From assembly GCA_024685175.1 (NCBI GenBank), contig JAIKWD010000007.1, positions 97,100 to 161,099 on the forward strand: a stretch of DNA of 64,000 nucleotides, in the 5' to 3' direction. Source of the stretch: Bacteroidales bacterium (GTDB taxonomy: Bacteria; Bacteroidota; Bacteroidia; Bacteroidales; WCHB1-69). Shown here in pieces: positions 28,135 to 36,690 of the stretch (its first letter is position 1; every line of letters starts with the position of its first letter). The notes under the pieces were generated by a model. The model was not told the DNA's origin and did not search any database. It saw nothing but the letters and a program-made list of their open reading frames with translations. A program made the translations under genes and the position numbers.

Positions 28135-28908
28135 TTAAGTTCCAAATCTTTTGGTAAAAATTCCGTAAATCGCGGTGCCGCTGCCGGACATAGAGGCGTA
28201 GAGGGCGCCTTCGGCGTACATTTTCCGTTTAAGGGCAGCAAGTTCCGGGTGACGGGCAAAGACGGAGTCTTCGAAGTCGTTGTGCATAAGCTCTTTCCAA
28301 CATTCGACCGGTTGGTTGACGAGGAGTTTGAGATCCACATTGGCTTTTTTGGGGGTGATATGGGCGTAGGCTTCGCGCGTGGAAACGGAGAAGTCCGGTT
28401 TTACTATTTTAATAATATAGTTGGAGAGATCCAGGTCGATGGGGGTCATGATCTCGCCGCGGCCGGTGGCGAAGACGGGGGTATTGTCTATGAAGAAGGG
28501 CACGTCGCTGCCGAGATTTGCGGCATACGCTTTCAAGTCGGCGGCGGCGAGGGGCAGGTGGAACCATTGGGCGAGCAGTTTGAGGGTGAAGGCCGCGTCG
28601 GCGGAGCCGCCGCCGAGGCCTGCGCCCGTGGGGATGTGTTTGCGGAGGGCGATTTGCACGCCTCCGATGTCGAAATCGCGCCGGAGCAGGTGAAAAGCCT
28701 TGACGCAGAGGTTGTCCGCCGGAGGACCGGCTTGAGTATCAGTGCACACAAAGTCCAACTCGCAGTCGCTGGGCGCCAGGGCAAGTTCGTCCGTGTAAAA
28801 ATCCGTGGGATAAAAAACCGTTTCCAGGTCGTGGTAGCCGTCGGGGCGTTTGCGCACCACATAGAGTCCGAGGTTGATCTTACAGTTAACCTTTGCCGTG
28901 AGTATCAT
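28135..28908 (-). CDS. ispE: 4-diphosphocytidyl-2-C-methyl-D-erythritol kinase
   Basis: AKVNCKINLGLYVVRKRPDGYHDLETVFYP...KHIPTGAGLGGGSADAAFTLKLL. Confidence 0.94.
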   Translation of the reverse strand: MILTAKVNCKINLGLYVVRKRPDGYHDLETVFYPTDFYTDELALAPSDCELDFVCTDTQAGPPADNLCVKAFHLLRRDFDIGGVQIALRKHIPTGAGLGGGSADAAFTLKLLAQWFHLPLAAADLKAYAANLGSDVPFFIDNTPVFATGRGEIMTPIDLDLSNYIIKIVKPDFSVSTREAYAHITPKKANVDLKLLVNQPVECWKELMHNDFEDSVFARHPELAALKRKMYAEGALYASMSGSGTAIYGIFTKRFGT

Positions 28909-28910
28909 AG

Positions 28911-29777
28911 TTAGAGTTTGAGTTTGTCGAAGTTCTTGCCGAAGACGCTGGCGGTCTTGGTGACGGTGATGAAGGCGCTATCGTCGATGTCCTTGATGAT
29001 GCGGGTAACGCGGGCCTTATCGGTCTTGTGGGCCACGATGAGCAGCACATCGCTCTCCTGTCGGTTGTAGGAGCCGTAGCCTTTCAGAAAAGTGGCGCCG
29101 CGATGCAACTCGCGGTTGATGCGGTCGGCAATCTCCTTGTTCTTTTGCGAGAAAACCATAAACTGGTAGGTCTGTCTGTATCCGTCGATGACGAGGTCGG
29201 CGACAAACATATAGACAAAGAGGACCACGAAGCTATAGACAAGCTTGGAGAGATCGTGGAGAATAAAGAAAGAGCAGCCCACAATAACGAAGTTGGCCAT
29301 CACGTTGACTTTGCCGTAGGAGATGTTGCGGTATTTGCCGATCATGAGGGCGATAATGTCTAGTCCGCCGGTGTTTCCGCCCCAGTTGATGGCGATGCCC
29401 ACGCCGGCGGCGGAGATGGCGGCGCCGATGATGACGCTCATGAACATATCATCGACGATGGGCTTGGTGAAAATCTGCTGAGCCACCGTGAAGAAGGCGG
29501 ATTGGATGACCGTGCAGATGATGGAGTTGATGCTGAAGCGGGCGCCGAGGATTTTCCAGGCGATGGCGATGAGGATGCCGTTGAGCAGGAAGGTGGTGAA
29601 ACCGATGGGAATATTGTGGTTGGCGAAATAGACGAGGGAGGCGATACCGGCCACGCCCCCGCCCGTGACCTCGAACGGCGTCATGAATGCGGTCCATCCG
29701 AAGACAAAAATTGCCAAACCGATGGTGATGAAGAAGTAGTTTTTGACCTCTTTCCAGACTTGCTTTCCTGTGAGCAT
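28911..29777 (-). CDS. YitT family protein (DUF161/DUF2179)
   Basis: FFITIGLAIFVFGWTAFMTPFEVTGGGVAGIASLVYF...GVGIAINWGGNTGGLDIIALMIGKY; start set at MLTGKQ. Confidence 0.87.
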   Translation of the reverse strand: MLTGKQVWKEVKNYFFITIGLAIFVFGWTAFMTPFEVTGGGVAGIASLVYFANHNIPIGFTTFLLNGILIAIAWKILGARFSINSIICTVIQSAFFTVAQQIFTKPIVDDMFMSVIIGAAISAAGVGIAINWGGNTGGLDIIALMIGKYRNISYGKVNVMANFVIVGCSFFILHDLSKLVYSFVVLFVYMFVADLVIDGYRQTYQFMVFSQKNKEIADRINRELHRGATFLKGYGSYNRQESDVLLIVAHKTDKARVTRIIKDIDDSAFITVTKTASVFGKNFDKLKL

Positions 29778-29893
29778 AACGTTCAGCGTGTTTTTAAAAA
29801 GTTGTTGTCCAATATCTTGTAAATAATCCCCAGCAGGGATTTCCTGCAAAAATAAAATTTTTTCAAAAATGATAGTGTATATCAAAAAAAATG

Positions 29894-29902
29894 TATTTTT
29901 GC
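29894..29902 (+). promoter_or_regulatory. -7 element for tRNA-Asn
   Basis: TATTTTTGC 30 bp upstream. Confidence 0.5.
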
Positions 29903-29931
29903 AGCCGTTAACCGATGAAGGTAAACGACCT

Positions 29932-30005
29932 GCTTCCTTAGCTCAGTTGGTTAGAGCATCTGACTGTTAATCAGAGGGTCCAAGGTTCAAGTCCTTGAGG
30001 GAGCG
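29932..30005 (+). tRNA. tRNA-Asn (anticodon GTT)
   Basis: GCTTCCT TA GCTCAGTTGGTTAGAGC ATCTGACTGTTAATCAGA GGGTC CAAGGTTCAAGTCCTTG AGGGAGC G; all arms pair. Confidence 0.95.
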
Positions 30006-30012
30006 CAAAACG

Positions 30013-30047
30013 AAAGCACCGAATTTCAACAGGTTCGGTGCTTTTTT
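30013..30047 (+). terminator. Intrinsic terminator after tRNA-Asn
   Basis: AAAGCACCGAA-TTTCAACAGG-TTCGGTGCTTTTTTT. Confidence 0.8.
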
Positions 30048-30163
30048 TGTTGCCGAATCCCCATACCGAGAAAAGGGCGATTTCAACGGGTTTTGTGCTG
30101 AAAATCACAAATAGTTCACAAATTTTCTGTGAACGTAACTTGTTAGAAATCAATATTGAAATT

Positions 30164-30330
30164 ATGGCAACAGTAGGTTATGAAATCAGCCATTTCACAA
30201 AAAGCAACGGAACGAAAAGCATAAGGTTGCGTTTGTCACACACGGAAAATCGAAATACTTCAACAGCGGTATCTTCGTGCCTTGTGCCGCCATATCCCGC
30301 AACGGGAACATTAAGGACAAAAGGTTGATC
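30164..30330 (+). pseudogene. Frameshifted N-terminal remnant of a tyrosine integrase (arm DNA-binding domain)
   Basis: MATVGYEISHFTKSNGTKSIRLRLSH in one frame, then GKSKYFNSGIFVPCAAISRNGNIKDKRLIN in another; frame change inside a CACACA run. Confidence 0.6.
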
Positions 30331-30830
30331 AATATCCGTTTGTATAGAGACTATGATACCCAGCCTAAAGAAGGGGTGAACGATTTGGAATATTGGCAGC
30401 AAATGGCTCGCCTGGTCTATTATGCAAGAAAAGTGGCTCGGATTGATGAACACATATACTACTATAACTGTACAAACAAGGAATCATATATGTATGAAAC
30501 CTCTAATAAGCCGCGGACTGACCTGTGGAACCAATCTTTGGAATCAGTGCGTGTTGCGAAAGATTTTTTCTCCGACAAAGAGCAAGAGTATAAGGAGCTG
30601 GCGCGTAGGATGGTGACTTACATGACGAAAAGCCGGATGAGCCTTGCCGCGCGTCATAGGAATAGGGAATATTTTGAAAAGATGGAGAAAATAAAAAGAC
30701 CGAATATTCTGATTGCTACGATGTGATTGGATGGAATAATCCTGGAGTCCGCGCGATTATGTGTGATTTCGAGCTGAATAGTTTTTATCGTCGATTGGTG
30801 TATAAGGTTGAAAAATGGTTGCGCCGGTGA
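30331..30830 (+). pseudogene. C-terminal remnant of a family 2 glycosyltransferase, with a second frameshift
   Basis: PKEGVNDLEYWQQMARLVYYARKVARIDEHIYYYNCTNKESYM (GT2 'EG-D---RL-YYA--IA-IDE-LYYY') then, in another frame, DVIGWNNPGVRAIMCDFELNSFYRRLVYKVEKWLRR*. Confidence 0.55.
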
Positions 30831-30844
30831 GCGGGAATTATTTG

Positions 30845-30853
30845 TATCTTTGC
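30845..30853 (+). promoter_or_regulatory. -7 element for glycan cluster
   Basis: ATTTGTATCTTTGCC, 56 bp before the aldolase start. Confidence 0.5.
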
Positions 30854-30908
30854 CACCGTCTGCCGTACCGCTGCTAAACGACACGACAGCTGTTCAATAA
30901 ATGTAAAA

Positions 30909-32441
30909 ATGATGAACTTTCAAATATTGGATTGCACCCTCCGCGATGGAGGATATTATACGGATTGGGATTTTGACGACAAGATTGTACAAACATACCT
31001 TTCAAATTTAAACAATCTGCCAATTGATTATATCGAACTGGGGTATCGCAATCTGCCAGGAAAAGAGTACTTGGGAAGATTCGGATACACCCCTGTCTAT
31101 CTGCTTGAGCAAATCAGAAAACTGTCGAATAAAAAACTGGCAGTTATGCTCAACGAGAAAAGCACTAACTCCGAAGACTTGCAATTGTTGACTGCTCCAA
31201 TAAGAGGTTTGGTTGACATGGTACGCATTGCTGTAGATCCAAAAAACCTGCAACGCGCAATCACATTAGCCAAAGCGGTAAAAGCACAAGGATTCGAGGT
31301 GGGTTTCAATATTATGTATATGTCCAAATGGAATGAATACAACAACTTTTTCGAATTGTTGCCAAGTTTGGACGGAATGGTCGATATTGTAAATATGGTT
31401 GATTCTTACGGAGGTGTCATTCCAAAAGAAGTAGCAAAGACGATACAAATGCTACGCAAAACAATAAGTTGCAAGATTGGTTTTCACGGACACAACAATT
31501 TACAAATGGGACTTGCCAATACCTTGACTGCAATTGAAAACGGAGTGAACTCTGTTGATTGCACCATTCTCGGCATGGGCCGTGGCGCTGGCAACCTAAA
31601 CACCGAATTGTTACTCTCCTACCTCAACCACAAAGGGCTCGCAGTGGATTTCAACATTCTTGGTGAAGTGGTTTCCTCTTTTCAACAGCTTTTTGAGACA
31701 TACCGTTGGGGAACACAGCTCCCCTATATGATCTCAGGAGCTCACTCCCTGCCTCAAAAAGAAGTGATGGCGTTGGTAACGAACCGGGTCTATTCTTTTG
31801 ACAGCATAGTACGCGGTTTACAAAACAAAAAAGACAACTTGGAGGACAATGCGAAATATCCGGTTCTACCAGATGGGAAATTCGAGGATGTCCTTATCAT
31901 TGGAGGAGGGCCGTCACCTCAAGATCATCAAGAAGCAATCTCCAACTTTGTCCGACAAAAAAAATCAGTCGCATTAGTTTTTGCCACAGCCCGGCATCTG
32001 GCTTCTTACCAAGACTTGGATGTCCCGAAATTTTTCTGCCTCGTAGGCCGCGAGGCGAAACGTCTTTCAGAAAATGCAAAACAATCTTTTAGCGACAAGT
32101 GTGTCCTCCTTCCTTATCCTCGGAAATTAGGCACAGAAGTTCCGGATTTTGCTGTTGACAAAACGTTTGAGTTAAACAAAATCAATTTCACGACAAAGCA
32201 CCAAGATTCTTGTACCACATTGGCCATTGAGGTTGCACTAAACCTCTCGACCGAAAATATTTTCATTGTTGGATATGACGGGTATCTTTCAAATGCTCTA
32301 TCTGAAAAAGAGATTGCATTAACAAATGAAAACAGGGAATTGTTTGAGGACTATTACAAATTCACTGGGAAAAAACTGATTTCGCTCACCCGTTCACTTT
32401 ACGACGAACTTCAAATTGAATCCATTTACCAATATTTATAG
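30909..32441 (+). CDS. HMGL/HOA-type aldolase fused to a C-terminal Rossmann-like domain
   Basis: FQILDCTLRDGGYYTDWDF; metal-binding GFHGHNNLQMGLANTLTAIENGVNSVDCTILGMGRGAGN; C-terminal DVLIIGGGPSPQDHQEAISNFVRQKKSVALVFAT. Confidence 0.82.
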   Translation: MMNFQILDCTLRDGGYYTDWDFDDKIVQTYLSNLNNLPIDYIELGYRNLPGKEYLGRFGYTPVYLLEQIRKLSNKKLAVMLNEKSTNSEDLQLLTAPIRGLVDMVRIAVDPKNLQRAITLAKAVKAQGFEVGFNIMYMSKWNEYNNFFELLPSLDGMVDIVNMVDSYGGVIPKEVAKTIQMLRKTISCKIGFHGHNNLQMGLANTLTAIENGVNSVDCTILGMGRGAGNLNTELLLSYLNHKGLAVDFNILGEVVSSFQQLFETYRWGTQLPYMISGAHSLPQKEVMALVTNRVYSFDSIVRGLQNKKDNLEDNAKYPVLPDGKFEDVLIIGGGPSPQDHQEAISNFVRQKKSVALVFATARHLASYQDLDVPKFFCLVGREAKRLSENAKQSFSDKCVLLPYPRKLGTEVPDFAVDKTFELNKINFTTKHQDSCTTLAIEVALNLSTENIFIVGYDGYLSNALSEKEIALTNENRELFEDYYKFTGKKLISLTRSLYDELQIESIYQYL

Positions 32442-32443
32442 TA

Positions 32444-33136
32444 ATGAAGGAAAAAGTAACATTCTTTCTCCCAACACGAAAAGGCAGTGAAAGAGTGAAA
32501 AACAAGAACACTCGTTCTTTTGCGGGCATAGAAGACGGGCTCATCGGCAACAAGATTTCCCAATTGGTGCAATCAAAACTTATTGACGAGATTATTATCA
32601 GTACCAATGACGAAAATTGTATTTCTATCGCCCGAAAATATGATGACCCACGCATACGCATATATGAGCGACCCGAGCAATTATGCACCAGCCAAACCAA
32701 TCTGCAGGATTTGATTGCCTACGTGCCGACAATCACCGATGCACAACATATTTTATGGGGACACGTGACTACACCTATAGTAGGGGCACGCGATTATGAC
32801 AAAGCTATCGAAGAATATTTTGCGGCATTGGGAAAAGGACACGACTCACTAATCGGTGTTAAAGAATTGAGAAATTTCCTTCTTGACAATAAAGGAACCG
32901 TGATTAATAACACAACTGATATCCCATGGCCTCGGACCCAAGATTTAGAAACACTTTATGAGATTAACCACACCATGTTTATTACGAGCCGGGAAATCTA
33001 TGAAAAAAAGAAAAATCGTGTCGGTGATCATCCTTTTTTGTATGTCATGAATGAGCTCTTGTCTTTTGACATCGATTGGGAAGAAGATTTCAAAATAGCA
33101 GAAATTATTTATTCTCATGTAAAAAATGTGATTTAA
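32444..33136 (+). CDS. Acylneuraminate-type cytidylyltransferase
   Basis: TFFLPTRKGSERVKNKNTRSFAG...IIISTNDENCISIARKY...LSFDIDWEEDFKIAE. Confidence 0.85.
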   Translation: MKEKVTFFLPTRKGSERVKNKNTRSFAGIEDGLIGNKISQLVQSKLIDEIIISTNDENCISIARKYDDPRIRIYERPEQLCTSQTNLQDLIAYVPTITDAQHILWGHVTTPIVGARDYDKAIEEYFAALGKGHDSLIGVKELRNFLLDNKGTVINNTTDIPWPRTQDLETLYEINHTMFITSREIYEKKKNRVGDHPFLYVMNELLSFDIDWEEDFKIAEIIYSHVKNVI

Positions 33137-33153
33137 CAAAATAGAAAATCGAA

Positions 33154-33801
33154 ATGTCAAAATATAAAACCATCATTTTTGACCTTGACGGCACTTTGGC
33201 GGACACCTCCGAAGGCATATACAACTGCATCCGCTATGCACAGAAGATGATGAATCTTCCGCCAATAACGGATGCACAAATGCGCTCTCACATCGGACCG
33301 CCCATGCACGAATCCTACGAGCGGAATTTCCATTTGTTTGGCCCAGATTTGGAAAAGGCCATCAACTTTCACAAAGAATATGCCTTGACAAAAGGACTGT
33401 ATGAAGCCTCTTTGTATGAAGGAATTCCGGAATTGTTGTCCCAATTCAAAGAGAAAGGGATTCATCTTGCGGTTGCAACCCTAAAATATGAGGAAACTGC
33501 ACGAAAAATGCTTTCGTTTCTTAAGATTGCTCACTTTTTTGATGTGATATGCGGATCATTGTCCGATGTGAAACTGAGCAAAGCCCAGTTACTGGAGAAG
33601 AGTATTCAACTGTGCCAGGGCACAAAAGACACTTCCCTTCTCATCGGGGACAGTTCCTATGATGCCCTCGGCGCGCAAGAAGCCGGCATCGACTTTCTCG
33701 GAGTGACCTATGGCTTCGGTTTTACAAGCAGGCAAGAAGTGGACGAGTTTTCCAATGTGGGGTGTGCGGAAAAAGTAAGGAATATTGAAGAATTATTTTA
33801 G
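33154..33801 (+). CDS. HAD family phosphatase (Gph-like)
   Basis: TIIFDLDGTLADTSEGIYNCIRYAQK...LLIGDSSYDALGAQEAGIDFLGVTYGFG. Confidence 0.87.
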   Translation: MSKYKTIIFDLDGTLADTSEGIYNCIRYAQKMMNLPPITDAQMRSHIGPPMHESYERNFHLFGPDLEKAINFHKEYALTKGLYEASLYEGIPELLSQFKEKGIHLAVATLKYEETARKMLSFLKIAHFFDVICGSLSDVKLSKAQLLEKSIQLCQGTKDTSLLIGDSSYDALGAQEAGIDFLGVTYGFGFTSRQEVDEFSNVGCAEKVRNIEELF

Positions 33802-33814
33802 CATTGATTGTTTA

Positions 33815-34888
33815 ATGAAGAATAAAGTAATTATATCCAAAGATAGGAGTTCGGAAATCCCATACGATGAAATACGCAACTCCTGTATGTGCGTCTCCAT
33901 TTATGCACTGCTTCAATACCTTTTGCTTTTTGATGAACAAACCATACGGAAACACACTTGCTACTTCACGGGCTATGCGGTGGACAAAGCCATTAGCGAC
34001 AAATTGCCCGGTTATCACTTTGATGTCAAACAGACAATCAATAAAACATTCGTCCCGAGTCGATGGTGGGACAAGTTCGATTTGCGGGTGACTCGGAATA
34101 TTCGATTTCCATTCATCAAAAACACCAATATTTACGCTCAGGATTTAGGATTTCTTTCTTCCTTGATTGGTAAACAGTCCTACAATATGCTTTCCGACGC
34201 TCCCAATTTCCTCACAATGAACATGCAACCTGACAGCGCAGAATATTTGAGGCATGTCCGAAAAAACAACTCTATACAGGGAAAAATCGAAAGGCTGCTG
34301 TATGGGAATGTGGCCGTTCACACTTTAGGTGACAACCCGCAGTGCACCGATATTTTTCTCACTGAGAAAAACATCTCCCCCGTGCTAGAAAACAAGAACA
34401 TACACATCAACTCTTTTCAGGAATTGTGGCAATGTTCGTCCGAAAGTAAAAAGAAATTCATTCTGGACGTGTTCAACGTGACCGAAGAAGACATCGCATC
34501 GCTGCAAAATGTGGAAACCATGTTTTTGTCGCAACCGCTTGTGCAAGACGGAATCCTGAAGAGAGACGAATACATCACTATTTTGAAAGGGATTTTCAAA
34601 CATTATGACACATCTAAAATGCTTGTGAAACCCCATCCCCGTGACACGTTCGACTATGTCCATTATTTTCCAGGGATTTCTGTGTTCAAAAAGAAAGTAA
34701 ACGTCCAATTGCTGGTACTGTTGGGGGCAACTCTGCAACGGGCTGTAACCATCTGTTCTTCATCCATCAATGCATTCCCCAACGAGGTTGAAGCGGACTG
34801 GTTCGGGCAAAAATGCCATCCGGCTCTTGTTGATTTTTATGGGAATGACTTGAAACCGTTTAGACCTTATAATCAAATGACTTTGTAA
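33815..34888 (+). CDS. GT52/sialyltransferase-like glycosyltransferase
   Basis: FLSQPLVQDGILKRDEYITILKGIFKHYDTSKMLVKPHPRDTFDY...AVTICSSSINAFPNEVEA; KPHPRD and CSSS motifs as in GT52-type enzymes. Confidence 0.6.
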   Translation: MKNKVIISKDRSSEIPYDEIRNSCMCVSIYALLQYLLLFDEQTIRKHTCYFTGYAVDKAISDKLPGYHFDVKQTINKTFVPSRWWDKFDLRVTRNIRFPFIKNTNIYAQDLGFLSSLIGKQSYNMLSDAPNFLTMNMQPDSAEYLRHVRKNNSIQGKIERLLYGNVAVHTLGDNPQCTDIFLTEKNISPVLENKNIHINSFQELWQCSSESKKKFILDVFNVTEEDIASLQNVETMFLSQPLVQDGILKRDEYITILKGIFKHYDTSKMLVKPHPRDTFDYVHYFPGISVFKKKVNVQLLVLLGATLQRAVTICSSSINAFPNEVEADWFGQKCHPALVDFYGNDLKPFRPYNQMTL

Positions 34889-34892
34889 TTGT

Positions 34893-35741
34893 TTGTATAT
34901 GACAATAAAACGCTTCTTTTTCAGATGTGCAGTTCGAGGTTTGGAGCAACTATGCCTTCTCCAAGGCTCCAGTCATTGCAGCAAGGCTAATCTTTCTCTT
35001 GAAAGTTTGCCAGATGGTAATAAGCATACGGATATAATAACCATCGCATTCAATAATGCAGAAATTATTCCATTAAATGTTGAATATGTCGAAAAATACT
35101 ACCAAGATGACCACACACACATCATTGCAGACAATTCATCAGATCCGAAATGTGCAGATTTAATCCAAAACTATTGTGAGAAAAATGCAATCTGCTATAT
35201 TAAACTGCCGAAAAACCACCTCAACATATTCAGCGGCAGTTATAATCATGCGACCGCATTGAATTGGATGTACAAACATGTGATTCAAAAAAGAAAACCT
35301 GCATATTTTGGTATCATAGATCATGATCTATTTCCAATTAAACCTATCAGTCTCGCAAATATACTAGATGTTCAGCACATTTACGGCCCACTTCGTCCAC
35401 GTGGAGAATACTGGTATTTGTCCGCCATCCTCTCCTTTTTCGACTTTAATTATTTGAAAAATAAAAAAGTTGATTTTCTTCCCGTCAAGTATGACAATGA
35501 ACATTATTTGGATTCGGGTGGTGGCAATTGGAGGAATATTTATTCCGAAATGGATCGAACCACCATTCATTTCTGTAAGGAAAGGATGGAAAATTTCAAG
35601 GAGGGGAATAATCGTCATCAAGATCAGGTGGAAATTTTTGATGATATGTGGTTGCACACCATCAATGGTTCCTATTGGAAAAAAATTGATGTCAAAAAAG
35701 AAAATGTCATTCCAGATTTAATAAAGAAATATGTACAATAA
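34893..35741 (+). CDS. Putative GT-A fold glycosyltransferase
   Basis: DIITIAFNNAEIIPLNVEYVEKYY...HIIADNSSDPKCADLIQNYCEKN...AYFGIIDHDLFPIKP (DxD-like DHD). Confidence 0.6.
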   Translation: MYMTIKRFFFRCAVRGLEQLCLLQGSSHCSKANLSLESLPDGNKHTDIITIAFNNAEIIPLNVEYVEKYYQDDHTHIIADNSSDPKCADLIQNYCEKNAICYIKLPKNHLNIFSGSYNHATALNWMYKHVIQKRKPAYFGIIDHDLFPIKPISLANILDVQHIYGPLRPRGEYWYLSAILSFFDFNYLKNKKVDFLPVKYDNEHYLDSGGGNWRNIYSEMDRTTIHFCKERMENFKEGNNRHQDQVEIFDDMWLHTINGSYWKKIDVKKENVIPDLIKKYVQ

Positions 35742-36663
35742 TCGTTTTGATTGCCGGATTTGTGGGCACAGCACAAACAATCCTGAATCATATCATGTTA
35801 CCGAAACCCGTTTAGGGCTTGATGATTCTTTTGAATATGTTCGTTGCCCTAAATGTGGTTGCATACAAATACGGCAGATTCCTGAAGAACTTGGCAAATA
35901 TTATTCATCGCAATATTATTCTTTACGTAAGAGAAATGAAGAAGAAGACAACGGTTTTTTTCGCGTTTTTTTACGAAAGCATATCATAAACCATAGACTG
36001 TCGAATAATGATTTTTTAGGAAAATGTTTTGTCAAAATCCAGCCAAATTCATTTGAATGGGTGGAACCGGGGTTGTTTTCAAAGTCCTCTTCGATTTTGG
36101 ATATCGGCTGTGGAACGGGACGATTGATAATCAAACTTGCCAAAAGCGGTTTCGTGAAAGTGACCGGGATAGAACCGTTTATTGATGAAGATATTCATTA
36201 CCGAATCGGCAATCAAGACATAATGGTTTACAAAAAAGAATTGAGAGATGTAACAGGTACGTTCGATGTGATCATTCTTAACCACGTGGTTGAACATTTG
36301 ACCAATCCCGCAGAAGCCTTGACACAAGTAGCCCGCTTGATGCATGCGGAAAGTCGCCTTGTCATTTCTCTTCCGTTATTCAGTACGTTTTTTTGGGAAC
36401 AATATGGGATTAAATCCCTTCCTTTTGCGGACGCACCCCGCCATTTGCATATTTTCACTTACGATGGTTTCTGTCAACTTGCTGACAAAGCAGGCCTATC
36501 GTTAGTCCATTCCAAACCCTACATTTATGAAGGGGCTTTTATGGATGTCTTTGGTCATTATTCTGATTATATAATGAAAACAAATCGAACAGAATTAGTT
36601 CACAGATTATTACGAGACAATGACACCGGATTGGTTTACCTTTATTTCAAATTAAAAGTCTGA
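35731..36663 (+). CDS. Class I SAM-dependent methyltransferase with N-terminal Zn ribbon
   Basis: CRICGHSTNN...VRCPKCGCIQI; SILDIGCGTGRLIIKLAKSGFVKVTGIEPF...FDVIILNHVVEHLTNP. Confidence 0.87.
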   Translation: MYNNRFDCRICGHSTNNPESYHVTETRLGLDDSFEYVRCPKCGCIQIRQIPEELGKYYSSQYYSLRKRNEEEDNGFFRVFLRKHIINHRLSNNDFLGKCFVKIQPNSFEWVEPGLFSKSSSILDIGCGTGRLIIKLAKSGFVKVTGIEPFIDEDIHYRIGNQDIMVYKKELRDVTGTFDVIILNHVVEHLTNPAEALTQVARLMHAESRLVISLPLFSTFFWEQYGIKSLPFADAPRHLHIFTYDGFCQLADKAGLSLVHSKPYIYEGAFMDVFGHYSDYIMKTNRTELVHRLLRDNDTGLVYLYFKLKV

Positions 36664-36690
36664 GTTTTCTATACTCAATTAATGATTCTA

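Noticed and set aside
30654-30884. 76-aa minus-strand ORF
   Set aside because: Antisense to the decayed glycosyltransferase and the promoter region; no supporting motif.
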